A stretch of DNA of 8,602 nucleotides. Source: an uncultured Moheibacter sp. (GTDB taxonomy: Bacteria; Bacteroidota; Bacteroidia; Flavobacteriales; Weeksellaceae). Within the stretch, counting starts at the first letter, position 1. Each line of letters begins with the position of its first letter. Location of the stretch: positions 1 to 8,602 of the forward strand of contig CALLXZ010000270.1 of NCBI GenBank assembly GCA_937875605.1, given 5' to 3'. The notes under the pieces are model-generated. The model was not told the origin of the DNA, made no database searches, and saw only the letters and a list, made by a program, of their open reading frames with translations. A program made the translations under genes and the position numbers. Shown here one piece after another: positions 1-6,044 of this stretch.

Positions 1-2
1 TT

Positions 3-773
3 TTTACAATACCAAATTTATTAACGCTGGGGAATTTATTTTGTGGGTGTTTGGCATTGATAACTTTGTTTACTTTTAGAAGTGAAATTACAAATGATGC
101 TCCTGAACATTTAAGTTCTAATATTTACATAATAGCAATTTTAATTTTATTATCAGCCTCATTACTTTTCGACTTATTAGATGGAATGGTTGCGAGAGCG
201 ATGAAAATTAATTCTGAAATTGGTGTTCAATTGGATTCTCTTGCTGATATGGTGACTTTTGGTTTGATTCCTGGAATTATTATGTTTTTAATGTTGGATG
301 GAGTTCTTCCTTTATATTACAAGTCAAATGGTTTTATAACAACTTTAAATTTACCTTGGTTACCTCTCTTAGGATTATTCATCACTTTATTCTCTGCTTT
401 ACGTTTAGCAAAATTTAATGTCGATACCGAACAATCTACTTATTTCAAAGGTTTAAATACACCGGCAAACACCATTTTGATATTTTCTCTGTTTTGGATT
501 CAAAATCAAAATGGTTTTATCGTTTCAAAAGAATTTGACTTATATATATTAATAGGAATAACGCTCATTTCATGCTGGCTTTTAATTTCAAACATTCCTA
601 TTTTTTCATTTAAACTCAAAGGATTCGGCTGGAAAGACAATCATTATAAATATGTATTCCTTATTATAAGTATCCTACTTTTGGTTTTATTCCAAATGAA
701 TTCAGTTCCGTTTATCATATTAATCTATATCATTCTATCAATCATCTTTAAGAAAAAAATAATTCATGCTTAA
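3..773 (+). CDS. pssA: CDP-diacylglycerol--serine O-phosphatidyltransferase, 5'-truncated by window edge
   Basis: Integral membrane enzyme that transfers a phosphatidyl group from CDP-diacylglycerol to L-serine, the first step towards phosphatidylethanolamine. The frame is open from base 3 and starts with FTIPNLLTLGNLFCGCLAL, the usual N-terminal segment of this family, so only a few residues and the start codon lie outside the window. An in-frame TTG at 51 is not the start. The CDP-alcohol phosphatidyltransferase signature DxxDGxxARx8Gx3Dx3D is complete at bases 171-248, with all aspartates that bind the metal and the CDP group present. Several hydrophobic segments follow (roughly bases 260-300, 350-410, 540-600, 650-750), and the protein ends in a basic tail (KKK). 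The visible part is 256 residues. The last 8 bp overlap the start of the exonuclease gene, suggesting coupled translation. The assignment to serine rather than another alcohol substrate rests on the N-terminal segment and is confident but not proven. Confidence 0.93.
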   Translation, partial: FTIPNLLTLGNLFCGCLALITLFTFRSEITNDAPEHLSSNIYIIAILILLSASLLFDLLDGMVARAMKINSEIGVQLDSLADMVTFGLIPGIIMFLMLDGVLPLYYKSNGFITTLNLPWLPLLGLFITLFSALRLAKFNVDTEQSTYFKGLNTPANTILIFSLFWIQNQNGFIVSKEFDLYILIGITLISCWLLISNIPIFSFKLKGFGWKDNHYKYVFLIISILLLVLFQMNSVPFIILIYIILSIIFKKKIIHA

Positions 774-1539
774 TTTACATAAACCCCTTTGTTTTTTTGA
801 TTTGGAAACGACCGGAATCAACGTTGGAAAAGACCGGATTGTAGAAATTTCGGTTTTAAAAGTTTTCCCAAACGGCAATAAAGAAAGTAAAACCATTCGT
901 GTCAATCCTGAAATTCCGATTTCCAGAGAAGCAACTTCCGTACACGGAATTACCAATGAAGATGTTGCAAACGAGCCGACTTTTCGTGAAATCGCACCGC
1001 AAATCTGGGAAATGATGAAGGATTCGGATATCGCAGGTTATAATTCCAATCGCTTTGATGTACCACTTTTAGCAGAAGAATTCTTACGAAATGAGTTTGA
1101 TTTCGATTTGGATAAACATCGTTTGGTGGATGTTCAGGTAATCTTCTTTAAGAAAGAACCGCGCGATTTGAGCTCAGCATTTAAGTTTTATTGTAACAGA
1201 ACTTTAGAAAATGCGCATTCAGCAGCAGCCGATGTGGAAGCGACATACGAAATTTTTAAAGCGCAAATTGAGCGATACGAAGATTTAGAAAATGACATCA
1301 AATTTCTAAGTGAATACTCATCTCAACGCCAAACTGCCGATTTAGCAGGAATGATCGGAATGGATGATAAAGGAAATGAGATTTTCAATTTCGGAAAATA
1401 CAAAGGACAAAAAGTAACAGAAGTTTTTGAAAAAGATCAGGGTTATTATAGTTGGATTCAGAATGCGGATTTCCCGCTTTATACCAAAAAGGTTTTGACA
1501 AAAATAAAACTGAAATCTTCGGGTTTGTTTAATTCTTAA
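766..1539 (+). CDS. DnaQ-like 3'-5' exonuclease with ExoX-like C-terminal domain
   Basis: A 257-residue DEDDh-type exonuclease, expected to remove nucleotides from DNA 3' ends with two metal ions. Exo I is FFDLETTG (D12, E14). Exo II lies in AGYNSNRFD (D98). Exo III is HSAAAD (H151, D156), with the histidine that defines the DEDDh class. After the nuclease domain (about residues 8-170) and a short linker, residues 207-240 (FNFGKYKGQKVTEVF, then YYSWI) resemble the small C-terminal module of exodeoxyribonuclease X-like proteins. There is no BRCT, GIY-YIG or polymerase domain. It is therefore a free-standing exonuclease of the type often annotated as DNA polymerase III epsilon-like. Whether it proofreads with the replicase or acts in repair cannot be told from sequence. 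The ATG at 766 lies inside the 3' end of pssA (8 bp overlap), so the two genes are probably cotranscribed. Confidence 0.9.
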   Translation: MLNLHKPLCFFDLETTGINVGKDRIVEISVLKVFPNGNKESKTIRVNPEIPISREATSVHGITNEDVANEPTFREIAPQIWEMMKDSDIAGYNSNRFDVPLLAEEFLRNEFDFDLDKHRLVDVQVIFFKKEPRDLSSAFKFYCNRTLENAHSAAADVEATYEIFKAQIERYEDLENDIKFLSEYSSQRQTADLAGMIGMDDKGNEIFNFGKYKGQKVTEVFEKDQGYYSWIQNADFPLYTKKVLTKIKLKSSGLFNS

Positions 1540-1549
1540 TTTAAACATT

Positions 1550-1581
1550 TTCAAATTCACAAATCTTCAAATTTCCAAATC
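1550..1581 (+). repeat. Short 8-nt-period repeat before the osmC-family gene
   Basis: Four consecutive 8-nt units read ttcaaatt, cacaaatc, ttcaaatt, tccaaatc, all with a CAAAT core. Equivalently, there are two 16-nt units differing at two positions. The array ends 6 bp before the ATG at 1588 and fills most of the 48-bp gap. It is too short and imperfect to be called a functional element. It may be low-complexity leader DNA. Confidence 0.6.
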
Positions 1582-1587
1582 AATATC

Positions 1588-1995
1588 ATGACTTCAACTA
1601 TTATATACAAAGGCGGACTCAGAACCGAAATGAAACATTTACAATCGGGAACAATTGTAGAAACCGATGCGCCAGTCGATAACAACGGAAAAGGCGAACG
1701 CTTCTCTCCTACCGATTTGGTAGCGACAGCATTAGGAAGTTGTATGCTGACGATTATGGGAATTTCTGCCAATACCCAAGGAGTCAACATCGACGGTTCC
1801 GAAATGGAAATCACCAAAATAATGACAGCTGCTCCGAGAAAAATCGGCGAAATCATCGTGAAAGTTAAGATAAAAGGTCAGGAAACTTATTCCGAAAAAG
1901 ATCAAATTATTCTCGAACGTGCTGCTTTAACTTGTCCTGTTTACCTGAGTTTACACGAAGATGTAAAAAAAACAGTGGAATTTGTCTGGGAGTAA
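1588..1995 (+). CDS. OsmC family protein (thiol-dependent peroxidase-like)
   Basis: A 135-residue protein of the OsmC/Ohr fold. Family members reduce organic or inorganic hydroperoxides through a pair of cysteines. Both expected cysteines are present: C52 in the segment FSPTDLVATALGSCM and C116 in LTCPVYLSL, together with the upstream GKGER motif (residues 34-38) that usually supplies an active-site charged residue. The length matches the short single-domain members. It follows the exonuclease stop by 48 bp. I see no TAnnTTTG box in that gap, so it may be transcribed with the upstream genes. The ATG at 1588 fits the conserved N-terminus and no better start is seen. The true substrate and thiol partner are unknown, and general OsmC is a safer label than OsmC or Ohr proper. 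Confidence 0.9.
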   Translation: MTSTIIYKGGLRTEMKHLQSGTIVETDAPVDNNGKGERFSPTDLVATALGSCMLTIMGISANTQGVNIDGSEMEITKIMTAAPRKIGEIIVKVKIKGQETYSEKDQIILERAALTCPVYLSLHEDVKKTVEFVWE

Positions 1996-2020
1996 AGAAG
2001 CTATATCATTTTTATTACAA

Positions 2021-2584
2021 ATGAATTTCCAAGACATCATCCATTCAATTCATCCGATTTCAGAAGATGCCTCCAAACTTCTGTTTGAAAATATCGAAGA
2101 AGTAAGTTTCCCAAAAGGTCATTTATTGTTTCGTGCTGATAAAATCGAACCCAATCTGTATTTCATCAAAAAGGGAATCGTCCGGGCTTATTCAGACACG
2201 GAGGAAAATGAGATTACATTTTGGTTTGGGAAAGAAGGTGATTTAGTGATTTCAATGAGAAGTTATATCGAAAATCAAAAAGGATATGAAAACATTGAGG
2301 TTTTAGAAGACACAACTTTGTATGAATTAAATGCGTTGAAACTTCAGGACTTATTTGAACATCATATTGAAATTGCCAATTGGGGACGAAAATTAGCCGA
2401 AAAAGAATTGATCAAAACGGAGGAATTATTTATTTCCCGTCAATTCAAATCGGCTTCCGAGCGTTATTCCGAGTTATTGAAACAAAATCCGGAATTGATA
2501 AAAAGAGTTCAATTAGGTCATATAGCTTCGTATCTTGGAATTACCCAAGTAAGTTTAAGTCGGATTCGGGCAGAAATCCGCTAA
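2021..2584 (+). CDS. Crp/Fnr-type transcriptional regulator
   Basis: A 187-residue regulator with an N-terminal cyclic-nucleotide-binding-type beta-roll (about residues 14-115; FPKGHLLFRAD and NLYFIKKGIVRAY are typical), a long linking helix (about 115-145) and a C-terminal helix-turn-helix at about 163-184 (VQLGHIASYLGITQVSLSRIR). The frame is open further upstream to a TTG at 1982 that overlaps the osmC-family stop. I chose the ATG at 2021 because MNFQDIIHSIHPIS begins like other family members and the upstream residues add no domain. The phosphate-binding cassette of true CRP (a Glu plus an Arg-Ser pair) is not recognisable: the equivalent region reads GDLVISMRSYIENQ. There are also no Fnr-type clustered cysteines. 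The ligand is therefore unknown and cAMP binding is doubtful. The gene lies 25 bp after the osmC-family stop and 76 bp before an SMR transporter, its likely target. Confidence 0.88.
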   Translation: MNFQDIIHSIHPISEDASKLLFENIEEVSFPKGHLLFRADKIEPNLYFIKKGIVRAYSDTEENEITFWFGKEGDLVISMRSYIENQKGYENIEVLEDTTLYELNALKLQDLFEHHIEIANWGRKLAEKELIKTEELFISRQFKSASERYSELLKQNPELIKRVQLGHIASYLGITQVSLSRIRAEIR

Positions 2585-2637
2585 TTCATTTCATTTTTTA
2601 ACATTTGTAAAAAAATATTCCACTTCCAAATGGGAAA

Positions 2638-2660
2638 TTTGTCAAAAAAATAAAGACAAA
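2638..2660. promoter_or_regulatory. Candidate operator: inverted repeat before the SMR gene
   Basis: The sequence holds TTTGTC, an 11-nt A-rich spacer and GACAAA, ending exactly one base before the ATG at 2661. The arms are a perfect 6-bp inverted repeat. The arm-to-arm distance is longer than in standard Crp or Fnr boxes, and 6-bp arms in AT-rich DNA can arise by chance, so this is only a candidate binding site for the upstream Crp-like regulator. Confidence 0.25.
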
Positions 2661-2987
2661 ATGAACTGGATTATTTTAATTATTGCAGGATTATTTGAAG
2701 TTGGATTTGCTTCTTGTTTGGGAAAAGCAAAGGAAACGAGCGGAACCGAGTCGTATCTTTGGTACGGTGGATTTTTGATTTGTTTGGCGATCAGTATGAT
2801 TTTATTGGTAAAAGCAACCCAAACTTTACCATTGGGAACGGCTTATGCGGTTTGGACCGGAATTGGAGCTGTAGGAACCGTTTTGATGGGGATTTTCTTT
2901 TTTAAAGATCCGGTTAATTTCTGGCGAATTTTCTTCATAATTACTTTAGTTGGCTCCATCATCGGTTTGAAATCGGTTTCGAATTAA
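2661..2987 (+). CDS. sugE: SMR family transporter, SugE/Gdx type (probable guanidinium exporter)
   Basis: A 108-residue small multidrug resistance protein with four hydrophobic helices (about residues 2-20, 33-52, 58-80, 86-104). These work as dual-topology dimers that exchange protons for a cationic substrate. The essential glutamate is E13 in IIAGLFE. The segment LPLGTAYAVWTGIGAVG (56-72) is almost identical to E. coli SugE, and S45 and K104 match SugE S42 and K101. This places it on the guanidinium-exporter side of the family rather than with EmrE. Two differences from E. coli SugE are visible: phenylalanine (F16) where SugE has a tryptophan three residues after the glutamate, and a loop after helix 1 that is three residues longer. 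No guanidine riboswitch is seen upstream. The Crp-like gene before it is the likely regulator. Substrate assignment is inferred from family resemblance. Confidence 0.88.
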   Translation: MNWIILIIAGLFEVGFASCLGKAKETSGTESYLWYGGFLICLAISMILLVKATQTLPLGTAYAVWTGIGAVGTVLMGIFFFKDPVNFWRIFFIITLVGSIIGLKSVSN

Positions 2988-3040
2988 TTTATCGAGGTTT
3001 TGGATTCCATCATCAATTTTTCTGATTTTAAAATTTAGAC

Positions 3041-3061
3041 TTCTAAATTCTAAATTCCTAA
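3041..3061 (+). repeat. 7-nt tandem repeat upstream of mnmA
   Basis: Two exact copies of TTCTAAA are followed by a degenerate third unit, TTCCTAA, which runs straight into the TAATTTTG promoter box. The array covers the space between the expected -33 and -7 elements, so a change in copy number would alter promoter spacing. This is a short, low-complexity tract and may be incidental. Confidence 0.5.
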
Positions 3062-3066
3062 TTTTG
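3059..3066 (+). promoter_or_regulatory. Bacteroidota -7 promoter box of mnmA
   Basis: TAATTTTG is an exact match to the TAnnTTTG -7 consensus of the Bacteroidota housekeeping sigma factor. No clean TTG lies about 19 bp upstream (only weak T-rich triplets around 3034-3037), so the -33 element is poor. The box ends 4 bp before the mnmA ATG, which would place the transcription start at or next to the A of the start codon. Confidence 0.6.
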
Positions 3067-3070
3067 CACC

Positions 3071-4258
3071 ATGCAAACAGTAGTAGTAGGATTATCCGGA
3101 GGAGTAGACAGCAGCGTTGCGGCGTATTTGTTAAAAGAACAAGGCTATAACGTAATCGGACTTTTTATGCGAAATTGGAACGATGCTTCGGTTACTTTGG
3201 AAGACGAATGTCCTTGGATCGAAGATAGTGCAGATGCTCTGATGGTCGCAGAAAAGTTGGGAATTCCGTTTCAGGTAATCGATCTGAGCGAAATCTACAA
3301 AGAACGAATCGTGGATTATATGTTTGCCGAATACGAAAAAGGCAGAACGCCCAATCCGGATGTTTTGTGCAACCGAGAGATCAAATTTGATATTTTCCTG
3401 AAAACAGCTATGGATTTGGGTGCTGATTTCGTAGCCACTGGACACTATGCTCGTCGTGAAGAAATCGAAATCGACGGTAAAAAAGTCTATCGACTTCTTA
3501 CCGGAAAAGACGGCAATAAAGACCAATCGTATTTTTTGTGCCAATTGAGTCAGGAACAATTAAGCAAAGCACTGTTTCCGATTGGTGATATCGAAAAACC
3601 GGAAGTAAGAAGGATTGCCAAAGAACAAGACTTGGTAACGGCCGATAAAAAGGATTCACAAGGTTTGTGTTTCATTGGAAAAGTAAGTTTGCCCGATTTT
3701 TTACAACAACAATTGAAACCAAAATCCGGAGAAATCATCGAAATTTCAAAAGAGAATGAGATTTATTTGGCAGAAAAACCTCAATTTTTCACAAAATGGG
3801 AAGAATTAGCTTATGAATCAGAAGGCGTTTCGTATGAAAAATCGTTGGGAAAAGTCGTTGGAAAGCATGATGGAGCGCATTATTTCACCAAAGGACAACG
3901 AAAAGGTTTGGGAGTTGGCGGGATGATTGAGCCTTTATTTGTATTGGATACAGATGTAAATGAAAATGTGATTTATACCGGACAGGGACATTCGCATCCC
4001 GGATTATTCAAAAAAGCATTATACATCGACGAAACTGAAATTCATTGGATTCGGGAAGATTTAGCTTTAAAAACAGGCGAAACGATGGATGCGATGGTTA
4101 GAATTCGTTACCGTCAGCCGCTGCAGAAAGCAACTTTGCACAAAGCCGATTCCGGTTTGTACATCGAATTTGAAAAACCACAGTCTGCCATTACAGAAGG
4201 TCAATTTGCGGCTTGGTATATGGAAGATGAATTAATAGGCTCGGGAGTAATTAATTAA
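3071..4258 (+). CDS. mnmA: tRNA-specific 2-thiouridylase MnmA
   Basis: Cytosolic enzyme that adenylates and then thiolates C2 of wobble uridine 34 in tRNAs for Lys, Glu and Gln, taking sulfur from a persulfide relay. The N-terminal PP-loop SGGVDSS (residues 9-15) binds ATP. The catalytic cysteines are C100 in NPDVLCN and C200 in GLCFIG. GHYARR, KDQSYFL and the C-terminal [10 protein letters not shown] and [11 protein letters not shown] segments complete the family pattern. At 395 residues it is longer than the 368-residue E. coli enzyme. The extra length lies mainly at about residues 225-265, between the PKSGEI strand and [10 protein letters not shown], which I take to be a lineage-typical insertion in the central domain. 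The ATG at 3071 starts directly at the conserved beta strand ([11 protein letters not shown]). It has its own promoter box, and its stop is 8 bp from the stop of the convergent gene, with no intrinsic terminator visible. Confidence 0.97.
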   Translation: MQTVVVGLSGGVDSSVAAYLLKEQGYNVIGLFMRNWNDASVTLEDECPWIEDSADALMVAEKLGIPFQVIDLSEIYKERIVDYMFAEYEKGRTPNPDVLCNREIKFDIFLKTAMDLGADFVATGHYARREEIEIDGKKVYRLLTGKDGNKDQSYFLCQLSQEQLSKALFPIGDIEKPEVRRIAKEQDLVTADKKDSQGLCFIGKVSLPDFLQQQLKPKSGEIIEISKENEIYLAEKPQFFTKWEELAYESEGVSYEKSLGKVVGKHDGAHYFTKGQRKGLGVGGMIEPLFVLDTDVNENVIYTGQGHSHPGLFKKALYIDETEIHWIREDLALKTGETMDAMVRIRYRQPLQKATLHKADSGLYIEFEKPQSAITEGQFAAWYMEDELIGSGVIN

Positions 4259-4266
4259 AATAATTG

Positions 4267-5406
4267 TTACGGTTCGTAATCCAAAGGAAGTAAGTTGGCG
4301 ATCTTTTCCCAAGTGAAATAGCCTTCCGTCATAAAATCGGAAGGCGGGTAAAAATTACCATTTGCTTCGATTTCAATTAATTTATCATTTAAAAGATAGA
4401 TGACCGAAACTTGATTTCCGATAAGATTTTTTCCCTTAACCATACGCACATGGTCCATATCTTCCTTTTCTCCGGTGAATTCGATGTCATATAATCCACC
4501 GAAATTCAGAAAGATTTGATTGGTATTTTTAATGCGCAAACTATCATACGGTACTTCTGCTTTTACCAAAGTTTCGATGATACGAGGCGGTGCTGCACCC
4601 ACGTTGACCACTTCTCCTCTATCGATCATTTGCTGGATTTTCTGTTGGAAAATTTGAAAATCAGGATTTTCTTTACGTATCAAACGATTGATGACAAATT
4701 TGTTTTCCTTTAATTTCTCTTCGTAAACTGAACGAATAAAGTGCATTAACGATCCCTGATAGGATTCAAACCGGTTTTTCATCCATTTCTTTTTCCGGGA
4801 ATTCGTTCCTTCCATTTCGGTGAAAAGGCTCGTTCCTGCGACATATTGAAATTGATTATGATAATCCATGGAAAAATCGACCAGATCATATTCAATAGTA
4901 TAACCTAAAAACTTATTCTGAATTTTTATAGGTTCCGTCGCTCGGGCATTCAAAACGAGGTTTTCCGCATCGTAATTAAACCGTAGGGATTTTGGATTTA
5001 GAATCTCGCAATCCTTTGCCGCCTTATTCTGTCCGAGAAATAAAGAGATGAATTGATTATAATATTCCTTCCATTTATCTTCGGATAACTGAACGATTAA
5101 GGCTTCATCCAATTCAATTGCGTCCAACTTTTTCAGAACAATTTCCAAATTCTTGGTTTTTGAATGAATAGAAGATGTTGCATTTTGAAAATCCTCTTTC
5201 CGAAAAACCAATGTATAGTTTCCTTCGGGAAGTTTTAACGAGAATTGTCCGTTTATATCTGAATAAGTTGAAATCGAAGAACCATCTATGTACACCAAAA
5301 CATCGGGAACAACAAACCCAAATTCATCCAGGATTTTACCATTGATATGAATTTGGGCTTTGCCCCAAAAGGGAATTATCAGAATGAGAATTAATAAAAC
5401 TCTCAT
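4267..5406 (-). CDS. Secreted protein with carboxypeptidase-regulatory-like domain and an uncharacterised C-terminal region
   Basis: A 379-residue protein with a signal peptide (residues 1-17, cleavage likely at GKA/Q). Residues 19-93 form a carboxypeptidase-regulatory-like beta-sandwich of the kind found at the N-terminus of many Bacteroidota envelope proteins (INGKILDEFGFVVPDVLVYIDG, then DINGQFSLKLPEGNYTLVF, broken here at about residue 42). It lacks the barrel and plug of a TonB receptor. The remaining 280 residues carry no fold I can name, but look conserved: FLGQNKAAKDCEILNP (123-138), KIQNKFLGYTIEYDL (161-175) and NRFESYQGSLMHFIRS (211-226) resemble blocks I associate with unnamed Bacteroidota proteins of similar architecture. 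It starts 3 bp after the DUF4136 gene stops, so the two are almost surely one operon. Probably periplasmic or at the outer membrane. Role unknown. Confidence 0.82.
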   Translation of the reverse strand: MRVLLILILIIPFWGKAQIHINGKILDEFGFVVPDVLVYIDGSSISTYSDINGQFSLKLPEGNYTLVFRKEDFQNATSSIHSKTKNLEIVLKKLDAIELDEALIVQLSEDKWKEYYNQFISLFLGQNKAAKDCEILNPKSLRFNYDAENLVLNARATEPIKIQNKFLGYTIEYDLVDFSMDYHNQFQYVAGTSLFTEMEGTNSRKKKWMKNRFESYQGSLMHFIRSVYEEKLKENKFVINRLIRKENPDFQIFQQKIQQMIDRGEVVNVGAAPPRIIETLVKAEVPYDSLRIKNTNQIFLNFGGLYDIEFTGEKEDMDHVRMVKGKNLIGNQVSVIYLLNDKLIEIEANGNFYPPSDFMTEGYFTWEKIANLLPLDYEP

Positions 5407-5409
5407 TGT

Positions 5410-5916
5410 TTATTTTGCTGGCGGTGGAAATTTAGCTAAAATCTCACCGATTGCTTTTGGAATGTCTTCTGCTTTTGAGTTCAAGTTGGAAACGTTCAGT
5501 CCACTTCCTGCCCCTTGCCAAACCAAAATATTTCTTGTGTTGTCCACTACATCAAGGATAATGGTCCCTGAAGTATATTGGTAAACCCGCGACGGTCCGC
5601 CCCAGTAAGGCCCCCAATATCCACTATACCCATTATCTATATTTACTTTTTCTTTTGAACTCGCCAATACATTTATATACAATTGCGGATTTTCCGATTT
5701 TGTAAAACCTTTGGCTGCCATCTGCGCATCAATTGCATCCATGATCCGGCGTTTATCCAAATCATTTAACTCCAATTTCTCAATTCCTTTGGTATGATAA
5801 TTATACGTTTTGTACGTATTGAAATCCGTAGCACGGTCAAAATCGTAAGTTACCCTAACGGTATTACAAGAGGCTAGAATCACTCCCATAATGAAGAAAG
5901 CTAATAAAGGTTTCAT
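5410..5916 (-). CDS. DUF4136 family lipoprotein
   Basis: A 168-residue lipoprotein. The signal peptide MKPLLAFFIMGVILASC ends in a lipobox (LASC) with C17 as the lipid anchor. The mature part begins VRVTYDFDRATDFNTYKTYNY, typical of DUF4136 proteins. The rest of the domain (KGFTKSENPQLYINV, about 69-83; SGTIILDVVD and LVWQGAGSG, about 116-139) also fits. An aromatic and glycine-rich stretch at 97-109 (GYSGYWGPYWGGP) sits in the middle, as often seen in the family. The frame is open to a TTG at 5952, but the ATG at 5916 gives a standard lipoprotein signal and is chosen. A near-consensus -7 box (GATTTTTG on the minus strand, 5950-5957) lies upstream without a clear -33 element. First gene of a two-gene operon with the next secreted protein. 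Biochemical role is not known. Confidence 0.88.
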   Translation of the reverse strand: MKPLLAFFIMGVILASCNTVRVTYDFDRATDFNTYKTYNYHTKGIEKLELNDLDKRRIMDAIDAQMAAKGFTKSENPQLYINVLASSKEKVNIDNGYSGYWGPYWGGPSRVYQYTSGTIILDVVDNTRNILVWQGAGSGLNVSNLNSKAEDIPKAIGEILAKFPPPAK

Positions 5917-5988
5917 CTCTAATTTTTTTAATTTGTTTCTAAAATAACACAAAAATCATTCCTACTTAAATTTTCATTGTTAAAACTG

Positions 5989-6017
5989 AAAATAAAAAAG
6001 CCCGGAACGTCCGGGCT
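5989..6017 (-). terminator. Intrinsic terminator of the beta-barrel gene
   Basis: Perfect 8-bp GC-rich stem, AGCCCGGA (5999-6006) and TCCGGGCT (6010-6017), with a 3-nt loop. On the minus-strand transcript it is followed by CTTTTTTATTTTC, a good U-tract. It begins 27 nt after the barrel gene stop and separates that gene from the DUF4136 operon. Confidence 0.93.
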
Positions 6018-6044
6018 GTATTAAAATTTATATTTTTCTAATTC

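Noticed and set aside
1982..2020. TTG start extending the Crp-like regulator by 13 residues
   Set aside because: It overlaps the upstream stop codon and adds residues without family resemblance. The ATG at 2021 is preferred.
2585..2660. Possible guanidine riboswitch upstream of the SugE/Gdx gene
   Set aside because: The gap is only 76 nt, has no ACGR-loop hairpins and no GC-rich conserved stems expected of guanidine riboswitch classes.
3024..3033. ATTTTAAAAT palindrome after the SMR gene as a terminator
   Set aside because: It consists only of A/T, has no GC stem and no following T run.
3131..3559. 142-codon minus-strand open frame inside mnmA
   Set aside because: mnmA is complete and conserved across this span. 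The antisense product is Phe/Ser/Ile-rich without recognisable features.
5917..5952. TTG start extending the DUF4136 lipoprotein by 12 residues
   Set aside because: It would bury the signal peptide behind a charged extension, and the ATG at 5916 gives a standard lipoprotein signal.
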